The position numbers and the translations under genes are program-made. Source: Planctomycetota bacterium (lineage in GTDB: Bacteria > Planctomycetota > J058). Taken from it: a stretch of 61,975 nucleotides of DNA. Where the stretch lies: assembly GCA_003695705.1 (NCBI GenBank), contig RFHU01000043.1, forward strand, positions 1-61,975. The letters run 5' to 3'. Below are positions 41,664 to 49,834 of the stretch, one piece after another (within the stretch, counting starts at the first letter, position 1; every line of letters begins with the position of its first letter). The notes under the pieces are model-generated. The model saw only the letters and a program-made list of their open reading frames with translations, did not search any database and was not told the DNA's origin.

Positions 41664-44603
41664 TCAGCGTCCCTTGAGCCTGCGGATGATGGCGGGCAGG
41701 CCGTTCGGGTCGTTCAGAAGTTGGCGTAGGTCGTCGACCATGGCTTCCACGTCGGCGGCGGTCAGCGGCCCGGCGTTGCCCCCGGCAGCGCGCAAGTCCC
41801 CGAAGACGTCGCCGAGGACCTCCACCGGCGAGGGGTCGGCGCCGTAGGGCCCCTTGTCGAAGGCGTTGCGGGCGACGTGGAGGAGGAAGAGTCCGTCGTC
41901 CGCGTGCAGGATCCCGCGCAGGAGCTTGACCACGCCATCGAGCTTGTGGAGCGCGGGGTCGAGCTGGCGGCCGAGGAAGTGGAGCACGTCGGCCAGCGCC
42001 TGGGCGTCGACGCGCTGCGCGGTGAAGGGCTTGTGGGCCAGCCCGTCGGCGACCAAAGTCAGCAGGGCGCCAAAGATGTCGCGGGAGGGGTCGAGCTGTG
42101 GCTGGAGCAGTCCGGCGAAGGCGCGGTTGAGGACCGCCTTCTGGGGCGAGGTGGAGACGGCGAGGAACGCGTCGAGGAGCGTCCCCATGTCCTCGCCCAG
42201 GAGGAAGGCGACGGTGTCGCGCTGGCGGTCGTTCGCCCATTGCGCGCGGGCGGCCGGATCGCTCGGGATCGAAGCCGCCGCGGCGCTGAGGACCTTCCCC
42301 AGCGACCCGGCGAGGCCCTGCCACTTCCAGTGCTCGACGTCATCGGCGGGGTCCGGAGTACCCTGGTCGTCCACGTAGGTCGCGAGGAGGACTTCGCCGA
42401 GGTCGGAGGTCAACTGGTCGAGGAGCGGCTTGATCCCCCGCTGGGTGGCGCGCCGGTCGAGGGAGTCGAGGGAATCGAGGAGCAGGGCCGCCAGGCTGCG
42501 GTGGGGCTGCCCCCGGCGGTCGAGGACCTGGCCGCCGGTCATGAGGGCCTGCAACGTGTCGGCGAGGGCGTCGGCGACGACTTGGTTGCTCCCCGGGATC
42601 TGGACCCGGGTCATGTCGTCGAAGACCTCGAACAGTTCTTCGACGGCCCCCGAGGAGAGCACGGCCACCGCGGTGGGTTCGGTGGGGCGCATGACGGTGT
42701 CGTAGTGCCGCTGGAGGCCGAGCATGATGTCCTTGAGGAGGGTGACCTCGCCGCGCTGCACGAAGACCTTGGCAATGGGCTTCATGGCCTCGAGGGCGCC
42801 GGTGTCGTTGAAGTCCTTGAGGGCACGGACGTCCGAGGCCTTGATCCCCGAGCAGAGCAGGCGGCGCAAGAAGCCGATGTCCAGGAGGAAGTGGACTGTC
42901 CCAATGGTCACCGGGATGCCGAGGATGCGCTGTTCGCCGGCCATGACCTTGAGGTAGAACTCGGCCATGTTGCCCATGAGCGGGGCGCTGCAGCGGTCGG
43001 CCTCGACCATCATGTCGAGCAGGCGCTGCATGACGCTCTTGTGGGTGGCGTCCGCGGGGATGCGCTGGCGGTAATCGTGCCAGTACATCATGTTGGCGAA
43101 GCTCACCGGCAGGTTGTGCAGCCGGCGTTGCTCGGTGTTGAAGGCCTGCAGGAGGGCGCGCATCGCCGTGGTGTTGCGCCCGCGGGGGCGGAGCGTGTCC
43201 TCGAGGAGGGGCAGGAGGTCGTTGAGGAGCGCCTGGCCGCCGCCCGGAGCGGCGGGAACGGTTTGCGCGGCCGCGCTGGCCTTCTTGAGGGCGACGACGA
43301 GTTTGTCGACCATCTGCGCGAAGTGCTGCGGATCGTTCTTCACCACCTCGGCGAGGCCGGCGAGCAGGTCGGGCAGGGGGGTGCGCTCGATGACCTCGAA
43401 CTGGGCGTGGGCTAGGTCGACGACCGGGCTGTTCGGGGAGAGGGTGTAGACGTCGTCGCTGGGGTCGGGCGTGCCGCGGTCGTTGCGGACCCGATCGGTG
43501 AGCCCGTCGACCAGGCGAGCGGTCTTGCCGGTCACGTCTCTCGTGGCCAGTTCGCCGGCGAGGAGGAGCAGCTCGGAGAGGAGGGTCCGCTTGACGTCGA
43601 AGTAGTCGTAGTAGGTCCCGCCGCCGGGGGCAAGGGCGCGTCCGAAGGCGTCTCGGGCGCCGGTCGCACCGAAGGCGGGCAGGTCGATGGGGGCGCCGCT
43701 CGCATCCACCGGCCGGCCCTGGGCGTCGACATCGGCGACGCCGTCGTTGTCGGCGTCGACGAAGGGGGCCGGCAGGCGACCGGTGGCCGGGTCCGCGAGC
43801 ACCTTGGGGTTGCCGTGGACGTCGAGCCGCACGGCCCAGGCCTTGGCGCCGAGGTTGGGGAAGGCCTTCAGCGGCTGGTGGGAGAGGAGGGCGCGGGCGA
43901 GTTCTTCGAGGTGCTGGGCAACCGCCGAGGTCGTGCCCGGCGCGGGCTGGAAGGAGAGGAGCTGTCGGCTGACCAGGGCCTGGAGGCCGCGGACCAGGTT
44001 CCGCTCGCCGTTGGGCTGTCCGTTCTCGTCGACGCCGTCGTTGGCGTCGAGGAGCTCGAGGACGGCCTGGGAGGCCTGTTCGAGCTCGGGGTAGGCGAGA
44101 AGCCGGTTGACGAGGAGGCTGGTGGTCCGAAGGTCGCGTGTGGAGGCCGGGGCCGGGCTGGCGCTGAGGAGCTTGGCCAGCCCGTCGAGGGCGGATCGGT
44201 CGACCAGGAGGTCGGCGAGGAGACCGTCCACGTCGGCCAGGGCGTCCTCGAAGCTCCCGTCGACGATGAGGGGGCGGAGCTTGACCAGGGTGGGGAAGAG
44301 GTTCCCGCTGACGGTAGAGGGAAGGATCCGGTTGACCGCGTCGACGAAGTCCGCCTTGCGGGCTTCGAGGGCGGCGAGTTGCGCGGTTTCGCCCTTGGCT
44401 TCCAGGCTGTGGTGGACCGTGTCGTAGAGGATCAGGCCCACGTTCACGCCGCCGGTGGCGCCGGCGGCGGTGCTCGAAGCGATGCGGCGGTGGTCCGAGC
44501 CCGTCGTCTGGTAGCACCCGAGCGCCCAGGTGCTCTGGGCCACGGCGAGGACGAAGCAGGCGAGTCGTTGGGCGCCTTGGCGGCGGGCGAGCGCGGAAAG
44601 CAT
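41664..44603 (-). CDS. Large exported lipoprotein of unknown function
   Basis: 979 residues. The ATG at 44603 has GGAGGT 5 nt upstream; the frame is open further up but shows no signal there. The signal ends ALGCYQTT, consistent with lipid attachment at the Cys. The rest is mainly helical with no family I recognise. Three short acidic loops look like calcium sites (VDADNDGVADVDAQG; RGTPDPSDDVY; QGTPDPADDVEHW). Recurrent features are LLxDLLPLLEDTLRP, MVEADRCSAPLMGN and repeated leucine-rich helices ending in LLNDPNGLPAIIRRLKG. It is divergent from the FadL-like gene over a 418-bp gap and lies upstream of tmk on the same strand. Probably a periplasmic or outer-membrane structural protein, by inference only. 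Confidence 0.8.
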   Translation of the reverse strand: MLSALARRQGAQRLACFVLAVAQSTWALGCYQTTGSDHRRIASSTAAGATGGVNVGLILYDTVHHSLEAKGETAQLAALEARKADFVDAVNRILPSTVSGNLFPTLVKLRPLIVDGSFEDALADVDGLLADLLVDRSALDGLAKLLSASPAPASTRDLRTTSLLVNRLLAYPELEQASQAVLELLDANDGVDENGQPNGERNLVRGLQALVSRQLLSFQPAPGTTSAVAQHLEELARALLSHQPLKAFPNLGAKAWAVRLDVHGNPKVLADPATGRLPAPFVDADNDGVADVDAQGRPVDASGAPIDLPAFGATGARDAFGRALAPGGGTYYDYFDVKRTLLSELLLLAGELATRDVTGKTARLVDGLTDRVRNDRGTPDPSDDVYTLSPNSPVVDLAHAQFEVIERTPLPDLLAGLAEVVKNDPQHFAQMVDKLVVALKKASAAAQTVPAAPGGGQALLNDLLPLLEDTLRPRGRNTTAMRALLQAFNTEQRRLHNLPVSFANMMYWHDYRQRIPADATHKSVMQRLLDMMVEADRCSAPLMGNMAEFYLKVMAGEQRILGIPVTIGTVHFLLDIGFLRRLLCSGIKASDVRALKDFNDTGALEAMKPIAKVFVQRGEVTLLKDIMLGLQRHYDTVMRPTEPTAVAVLSSGAVEELFEVFDDMTRVQIPGSNQVVADALADTLQALMTGGQVLDRRGQPHRSLAALLLDSLDSLDRRATQRGIKPLLDQLTSDLGEVLLATYVDDQGTPDPADDVEHWKWQGLAGSLGKVLSAAAASIPSDPAARAQWANDRQRDTVAFLLGEDMGTLLDAFLAVSTSPQKAVLNRAFAGLLQPQLDPSRDIFGALLTLVADGLAHKPFTAQRVDAQALADVLHFLGRQLDPALHKLDGVVKLLRGILHADDGLFLLHVARNAFDKGPYGADPSPVEVLGDVFGDLRAAGGNAGPLTAADVEAMVDDLRQLLNDPNGLPAIIRRLKGR

Positions 44604-44694
44604 CCCTGACCTCCGGGTCGAAGGACGGGGAGCAAAGTGGGGACCGCGCGCCGGTGGCGGAGAATCGCCACAACTCCTCTGCACGCAGTCTGTT

Positions 44695-44706
44695 ACGCGC
44701 CGCGTC
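44695..44706. repeat. Dyad element copy 1 (ACGCGCCGCGTC)
   Basis: Copy 1 is ACGCGCCGCGTC within TTACGCGCCGCGTCATT. The half-sites GACGCG/CGCGTC make a near-perfect dyad around one base (here TACGCG on the left). It lies 91 bp upstream of the lipoprotein start. A regulator site is possible. Confidence 0.4.
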
Positions 44707-44813
44707 ATTCGCCGCTTTTCGTTCGCGTTCCACTTTTGGGTGGTGCTTGCGTCCCGCGTCGTCCGCTCCTGGGACGCCGTCCGTTGCGAGACGAAAGGTC
44801 GCGGCGGAGCGTG

Positions 44814-44825
44814 ACGCGCCGCGTC
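44814..44825. repeat. Dyad element copy 2 (ACGCGCCGCGTC)
   Basis: Identical core to copy 1, in TGACGCGCCGCGTCGTT, where the dyad GACGCG-C-CGCGTC is perfect apart from its centre. The two copies are 119 bp apart in the same orientation, between divergent envelope genes. Confidence 0.4.
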
Positions 44826-45021
44826 GTTGGGCCGTTCCGCTCCCCGCGGGGACTGCTCGGTGCCCTCCGCGGCGCTCGTTCGGTCCCCTCCCCGGCCCGC
44901 TCTCCCAGGGAGGACGCCGGCGCACCGGTTCGACGACGCGACCCGTCCTGGCCACCGGACGAGGGCTGGCCTTGGGGGCGCCCAGCGCCTAAGCTCTTCG
45001 CCCCTGCCCCAGGAGCTCCCC

Positions 45022-46662
45022 TTGGCCGTTCGCAGCACCCTCCTCGCCGCCCTGCTCTGCCTCTCCGCCGGCCCCGCCCTGGCCACCAACGGGTTCAAGC
45101 TCACGGCCTACGGGCCGCGGGCGGCGGGTCGGGGCGGCGTGGACTACGCCTTCGCCGACGACGGGATCGGCCCCGTCAACAACCCGGCCGGCATGGCCTT
45201 CGTCTACGGCAACCGCCTGGACTCCAACTGGGCCGTGGTGAAGCTGGACGTGGAGTGGGAGAACGTCTTCGGTCGCTTCGAAAAGGAGTCCGACCTGTTC
45301 TTCCCGCTGCCGGCCTTCTCCTTCGGGGCGGTCTTCTCGGGGGGGCCGTCCACTTGGGACATCGCGCCGCTCTTCGACCTCGGCCGCTGGGGACTCTTGG
45401 ACGACCGCGCCGACCGCGCCGAGGGTCCGCCCGAGGAAGGGGGCTCGGACGAGGCCCTCGACGCCTTCGCGGGCGACGACGAGGAGCGCCTCTACGGAGG
45501 GCGCTGGCGCTTCGGCTTCGGGGTGTTTCCCGTCACCGGGGGAGTGGTCAAGATCAAGGACCTCGACGTCTCCGTCGATCCCAACAACCCTGCTTCGGCC
45601 TCTCCCGCAGACTCCGCCTACCTCCCTCCCCTCGACTGGGAGACGAACGTCCTCGCCCTCGCGGTCACTCCCTCGCTGGCTTACCGCTTCAACCGCTACT
45701 TCTCGGTTGGCCTCAGCCTGCAGTTCATTTACAGCCGCTTCGAAATCGACGGGGGAATCGCCCAGCCCCTGGCGATCCTTCGCGACGACTTCGAGTTCCC
45801 CGCCGTGGCCCTCAACTTCTCCAACAGCGGCCAAATGCTTACCGCGGCCGACGTCGACGACGCCTGGGCCTTCGGCTTCTCGGGGCGGCTGGGGATCCTC
45901 TTCAACAGCGAATACTTCTCGGCCGGCCTGGTCTACCAGGAGAAGTCGCACATGGCCGACTTCCTCGGCCGCTCGACCGTGGACGCCACGGACGAAGTCA
46001 ATCGCATGACGGCGACCCTCGGAGGTCCGGCGGCGCTGGCGCTCATCGACCCGGGGATCAACCCCGCCCTCGGCTTCACGAGCGTCTACGACCTGCGCAT
46101 CGAGGACTTCGAGGCCCCGCGCATGGTGGGCCTCGGCTTCGCGGTGCGTCCGCACCGGCGGCTCTCGCTGGGCTTCGACTACACCTACATCCACTGGTCC
46201 GAGGTCGCGCGCGTCCTCAAGGTGCGCCTCTCGCACGGGGACAACCAGAACCTGGACATCATGACCGGCGGCACGGTCCACGTACGGATTCCCCTCCAGT
46301 GGGAGAACCAGCACGTGATCGCCTTCGGGGTCACCTGGCTGGCCTACGAAGGGGACGATCTGGTCGAGGGCGTTCCCTCCTGGGCTCTGGTGCTTCGGGC
46401 CGGCTACAACTACGGCAAGTCGCCCACCCCCGACGACACGACCCTTCCCCAGCAGCCAACCATCAGCGAGCACCACGTCAGCGGCGGCTTCACGCTCCAC
46501 TGGGGACCCTTGATCGAGTTCAACGTGGCGGTGGAGTACGCCCTGCCCAGGACGCTAAAAACGCCCTCGAACCGCTTCCACACCGCCGACTACACCCTCT
46601 CCGGCTCCAAGCAGACGGCGTCGATTCTGTTCGTCTCCTTTGGCCTGGGGGTGAACTTCTGA
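45022..46662 (+). CDS. FadL/OMPP1/TodX family outer-membrane transport protein
   Basis: 546 residues from a TTG at 45022, chosen because AGGAG lies 6 nt upstream and the signal peptide AVRSTLLAALLCLSAGPALA starts right there; no ATG or GTG fits. After cleavage the mature protein begins TNGFKLTAYGPRAAGRGG and carries the conserved NNPAGMAF hatch motif of FadL homologues. Alternating beta strands follow to the C-terminal aromatic strand ILFVSFGLGVNF, as expected for an outer-membrane barrel. An acidic insertion (about 130-155) is unlike the usual family. It transports hydrophobic compounds such as long-chain fatty acids. The stop overlaps a possible start of the next gene. Confidence 0.9.
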   Translation: MAVRSTLLAALLCLSAGPALATNGFKLTAYGPRAAGRGGVDYAFADDGIGPVNNPAGMAFVYGNRLDSNWAVVKLDVEWENVFGRFEKESDLFFPLPAFSFGAVFSGGPSTWDIAPLFDLGRWGLLDDRADRAEGPPEEGGSDEALDAFAGDDEERLYGGRWRFGFGVFPVTGGVVKIKDLDVSVDPNNPASASPADSAYLPPLDWETNVLALAVTPSLAYRFNRYFSVGLSLQFIYSRFEIDGGIAQPLAILRDDFEFPAVALNFSNSGQMLTAADVDDAWAFGFSGRLGILFNSEYFSAGLVYQEKSHMADFLGRSTVDATDEVNRMTATLGGPAALALIDPGINPALGFTSVYDLRIEDFEAPRMVGLGFAVRPHRRLSLGFDYTYIHWSEVARVLKVRLSHGDNQNLDIMTGGTVHVRIPLQWENQHVIAFGVTWLAYEGDDLVEGVPSWALVLRAGYNYGKSPTPDDTTLPQQPTISEHHVSGGFTLHWGPLIEFNVAVEYALPRTLKTPSNRFHTADYTLSGSKQTASILFVSFGLGVNF

Positions 46663-47693
46663 CCTCCACCGACGCGACGCTCCTCGAGGGCTCCGACGCG
46701 GAGCTGGTGGTCCGTTTCCTCCTTCGCCGTTGGCTGCGCGACGTCGGAGAAATCTGGGAGGAGGGACGAGGCGGCACGCACTTCCCCTTTGCGGACCTCG
46801 ACCTCGATCGAGACCTCGAGGAACTCGGGCGGGTGGTCAGCGCAACCTGGTTGGAAGCCTTCGCGCGCGCGCTCCTCGACGCTGCCGACCCGCTCCCTTC
46901 GGGCCGCGCGCTGGCGGCCCTCTCCTCCGAATTGGAGGAGGAGGCGGCGCAGTGGTTCCTGCGCCTGGTGGGGATCAACCTCGCCTTTCGCCTCCGCAGC
47001 GATGGCCTCCTCGCGTCGCTGCTCCGCTTCGCCGCCCGGGCGCGGCCGCCCCTGGACCCGATCCGACTCGGTCGCCTTCTGGTGCGCGCGCGTTCGGCCC
47101 GCGACGCGCGGGCGCTCCTCGAAGCCTCACCGCTTGCTCCCGAAGACCGCGCGCGCGCCCTCGAGGCCGCAAGGCCGCTGCGCGAGCCCCGGCTCGAGGG
47201 TGCGCGCGTTCACCTTGCGGGCGACCCCAACCGGGTGCGGGCCCTGCTCGCCAAGGCGCTGCGCCCCTGGACCGAGCTCCCCTGGACGCAGGCGACCACC
47301 GCGCCCGACGTGCGGCGCTTCCTTCTCCTGCGGCGTCGCGGCGGCTGGTCCACGCTGCTCGAAGAGGGGGATCGCCTTCCCGTCACGCTGGCCGAGGCCC
47401 TCGCGCGGGCCGGCGCCAAGCAGGTCGCCTGGGCCTCCTTCGGCGGCGAGGGGGAGCCGGACCTGGTGTGCTGGGAGGGCTCGCGCCGCGTCCTCGATCG
47501 GGCCGACCTTCGCGAGCGCCTCGGCGAGGCTCCCTGCGAGGACGACGTCGCCGGCGCCTTGCGGGCCCGCGGGATCTTGGACCTCGACCCCGAACACCCC
47601 CGCGGCGAGGCGCGGCTCGGCTTCCTCGCCAACCTCGACCGCGACCTGCGCAAGCGCGGCGTCACTCCCCTGGCGTTCGCACCGGCGCCGTAG
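46659..47693 (+). CDS. Protein of unknown function downstream of the FadL-like gene
   Basis: 344 residues if it starts at CTG 46659, which overlaps the FadL stop as CTGA just as other genes here overlap with GTGA; the first GTG is at 46707 but would cut into a helix (SDAELVVRFLLRRWL). No signal peptide. The N-terminal half is helical (ALSSELEEEAAQWFLRLVGI, DARALLEASPLAPEDRARAL). The second half is mixed (VRRFLLLRRRGGWSTLLEE, KQVAWASFGGEGEPDLVCWEG) and ends with a helical RGVTPLAFAPAP. I recognise no family. Codon pattern is like its neighbours. Its last 32 bp overlap the end of the convergent lipoprotein gene. Confidence 0.7.
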   Translation: MTSTDATLLEGSDAELVVRFLLRRWLRDVGEIWEEGRGGTHFPFADLDLDRDLEELGRVVSATWLEAFARALLDAADPLPSGRALAALSSELEEEAAQWFLRLVGINLAFRLRSDGLLASLLRFAARARPPLDPIRLGRLLVRARSARDARALLEASPLAPEDRARALEAARPLREPRLEGARVHLAGDPNRVRALLAKALRPWTELPWTQATTAPDVRRFLLLRRRGGWSTLLEEGDRLPVTLAEALARAGAKQVAWASFGGEGEPDLVCWEGSRRVLDRADLRERLGEAPCEDDVAGALRARGILDLDPEHPRGEARLGFLANLDRDLRKRGVTPLAFAPAP

Positions 47694-48549
47694 GGGCCGT
47701 CGTCGGTCCGGCGCGGGGGGCTTCGTCCAGGAAACGCACCGCCCGCAGGCGCGGTCCGTGGAGGAAGTCGGGGTCGTCCGGCCGGAAAGCGATCCGCTGC
47801 TCGAAGGGGACGAGCGACCCCGCGACCCAGTGCCAGCGGCCGAAGCGGTTGGCTCCGACGACCCAGTCCCCCTTGTCCCGAATCGTGTATTGGGCCGCTC
47901 GCAGGCGGCGGTCGCGCGCGTCGATCCACAGGAGGTATTGATCGTGTGCGCGGTGCGGTGCGGGGCGGTCCCAGGTGACGAACACGAGGTCGACGGGGCG
48001 ATCGTCCAAGCGGGTCCGACCGGCCCAGGCCACGACGGGCGCGTCAAGGAGGACGTAGGGGAGTTCGAAGAAGAATCGGTAGGCGCGGAGGATGAACCGA
48101 GCCTCGGGCAAGTCCACCGGGCGCTCGCGGCCTTGAGCGTCGCGGAGGAAGGTGCGGCCGGCTTCGTCCACGCGCCAGCCACGGCCAGCCGCCGGACCGT
48201 CCTCGAAGCGGCAGGCGGCAGCCTCGCTCCCCAGGCGCAGGCGCAGGCGCACCGTCTGCCGCCGCGCGGGCCAGGGGCAGAGGAGGCTGCCCAGGAGCCC
48301 GTTCCAGCGGTCGACGAAGAGGATCTCCGCTCCTCGGTGCGAGCGCCAGCGCTCGAGTCCTCCGTGTCGCTCGGCGCAGGCGCGGAGGAGCGCGCGCCCG
48401 CGGCGCGCGCGGGCGGCGGAGATTCCGTGCGCGCGGAGTTCTGCGGGGCGCAGGTCCGCGAGTCCGCAGCCGGCAAGAGCGAGGAGGGGCGCGGCCAGCC
48501 AGGACGGCCGCCTGCGCCCGCGGGGGGCGTGCGTTGGCAGGGCGTTCAA
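47662..48549 (-). CDS. Lipoprotein of unknown function (LolA-like fold possible)
   Basis: 295 residues from a TTG at 48549 that overlaps the lysA stop (TTGA); GGAG lies 8 nt upstream. The signal LAAPLLALAGCG has a good lipobox (LAGC). The mature part starts helical (RAHGISAARARRGRALLRAC) and then has HGGLERWRSHRGAEILFVDRWNG. Beta-rich segments follow (QTVRLRLRLG, PVDLVFVTWDRP, YLLWIDARDRRLRAAQYTIRDKG, FGRWHWVAGSLVPFEQRIAF). This order recalls the half-barrel fold of LolA-like planctomycete proteins, but the match is from pattern only. It ends the kinase-GT87-lysA run and overlaps the convergent gene by 32 bp. Confidence 0.75.
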   Translation of the reverse strand: MNALPTHAPRGRRRPSWLAAPLLALAGCGLADLRPAELRAHGISAARARRGRALLRACAERHGGLERWRSHRGAEILFVDRWNGLLGSLLCPWPARRQTVRLRLRLGSEAAACRFEDGPAAGRGWRVDEAGRTFLRDAQGRERPVDLPEARFILRAYRFFFELPYVLLDAPVVAWAGRTRLDDRPVDLVFVTWDRPAPHRAHDQYLLWIDARDRRLRAAQYTIRDKGDWVVGANRFGRWHWVAGSLVPFEQRIAFRPDDPDFLHGPRLRAVRFLDEAPRAGPTTAPTAPVRTPGE

Positions 48550-49817
48550 GGGCGCGTCTCCGGGGCGCCGAGAAATTCCGGGACGCGCTCGTGGGCGAAG
48601 AGCGTGCGTGGGTCCTCGCGGGCAGAGACGAGGTACGCCTGCCCGCCGTGTACGAGCACCTCCGCCGCGCGGGGTCGGCTGTTGTAGTTGCTGGCCATGG
48701 AGCGGCCGTAGGCGCCCGCGCCGAGCAGGGCGAGCAGGTCGCCCGGAGCGGCGTCGGGGACTTCGGCGTCGCGAGCGAGGAAGTCGCCCGTCTCGCACAC
48801 CGGGCCGACCACGTCGGCCCGCGCGCGCGCCGCGCCCTCCCGCACGGAGCGCACTGCATGGCGCGCGCCGTAGAGGGCGGGGCGCGCGAAGTCGTTCATG
48901 GCGGCGTCGACGATGACGAAGCGCTTGCCTCCGCTTCGTTTGGTGTAGAGCACACGGGTCAGGAGGAGGCCGGCCCCGGCGGTCAGGCAGCGGCCGGGCT
49001 CGAGGACCACGGTCGCCTTCAGGGGGTCGAGGTGGCGACGAACGGCGGCGGCGTAGGCAGAGAACGGAGGGGGCTCCTCGTCGGTGTAGCGAACGCCGAG
49101 GCCCCCGCCGACGTCTACGTGGGCGACGGGGAGCCCTTCGGCGCGCAGCCCCCGGGCGAGGTCGGCAATGCGGGCCAGCGCGCGCTCGAAGGGCCCGAGG
49201 TCGAGGATCTGGCTGCCTACGTGGCAGGCGAGGCCGAGGAGTTCGATGCCCGGGAGGGCCGCGGCGCGGCGAAAGAGGGGGGGCGCGTCGCCGAGGGGAA
49301 TCCCGAACTTGTTCACCCGCTTGCCGGTCTGGATGTATTCGTGCCCGCCCCCGGCCACGTCGGGGTTCACGCGCAGAGCGACCGGGGCGCGCACCCCGCG
49401 GGCGCGGGCCAGGCGGTCGAGGAGTTCGAGCTCGCCGGCGACTTCGACGTTGAAGCAGCCGATGCCTTCGTCGAGGCCGAGCTCGAGCTCGTCTTCGCGC
49501 TTGCCGACGCCGGCGAAGACGATGTCCGCGGCCGGGACTCCGGCAGCGCGCGCGCGGAGGAGTTCGCCGCCCGAGACCACGTCCGCTCCGGCGCCTTCGC
49601 GGGCGAAGGCGCGAACGACGGCCAAGTGGGGGTTGGCCTTTACCGAGTAGGCGATGCGGGGCGGTGGTTCGCCGAAGGCGTCCCGCAGGGCGCGCAGCCG
49701 TCGGCGCAGGCCAGCGAGGCTATAGACGTAGAGGGGGGTGCCGTGCGCTCGGGCGAGGTCGACGAGGGATACACCCTCGGCGTGCAGGATTCCCTCTCGG
49801 TAGGCGAAGTCGTCCAC
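48546..49817 (-). CDS. lysA: Diaminopimelate decarboxylase
   Basis: 423 residues from a GTG at 49817, matching the family start DDFAYREGILHAEGVSL; an upstream GTG at 49838 overlaps the previous stop and is also possible. The PLP Lys is in AYSVKANPHLAVV. Other landmarks: GCFNVEVAGELELL, ALRVNPDVAGGGHEYIQTGKRVNKFGIPL, LACHVGSQILDLGPF, VDVGGGLGVRY, LEPGRCLTAGAG, GPVCETGDFLARD and GAGAYGRSMASNYNSRPRAAEVLV. It decarboxylates meso-diaminopimelate to L-lysine, the last step of lysine synthesis. No other lysine genes are in the window; it sits between a GT87-like transferase and a lipoprotein. Confidence 0.96.
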   Translation of the reverse strand: MDDFAYREGILHAEGVSLVDLARAHGTPLYVYSLAGLRRRLRALRDAFGEPPPRIAYSVKANPHLAVVRAFAREGAGADVVSGGELLRARAAGVPAADIVFAGVGKREDELELGLDEGIGCFNVEVAGELELLDRLARARGVRAPVALRVNPDVAGGGHEYIQTGKRVNKFGIPLGDAPPLFRRAAALPGIELLGLACHVGSQILDLGPFERALARIADLARGLRAEGLPVAHVDVGGGLGVRYTDEEPPPFSAYAAAVRRHLDPLKATVVLEPGRCLTAGAGLLLTRVLYTKRSGGKRFVIVDAAMNDFARPALYGARHAVRSVREGAARARADVVGPVCETGDFLARDAEVPDAAPGDLLALLGAGAYGRSMASNYNSRPRAAEVLVHGGQAYLVSAREDPRTLFAHERVPEFLGAPETRP

Positions 49818-49834
49818 GGGTGGCCGAGTATGCC

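Larger units (their letters stand above)
44604..45021. other. 418-bp divergent intergenic region
   Basis: No gene is seen here. It holds two copies of a 12-bp near-palindrome, a small hairpin (GTGGCG, 6-nt loop, CGCCAC, near 44654-44671), and presumably the promoters for the large lipoprotein and the FadL-like gene. I could not pick a convincing -35/-10 pair for either. Confidence 0.6.

Noticed and set aside
44604-45021. A small gene in the 418-bp gap
   Set aside because: Open frames cross it but none has a ribosome binding site, signal or recognisable domain, and the repeats suggest a regulatory region.
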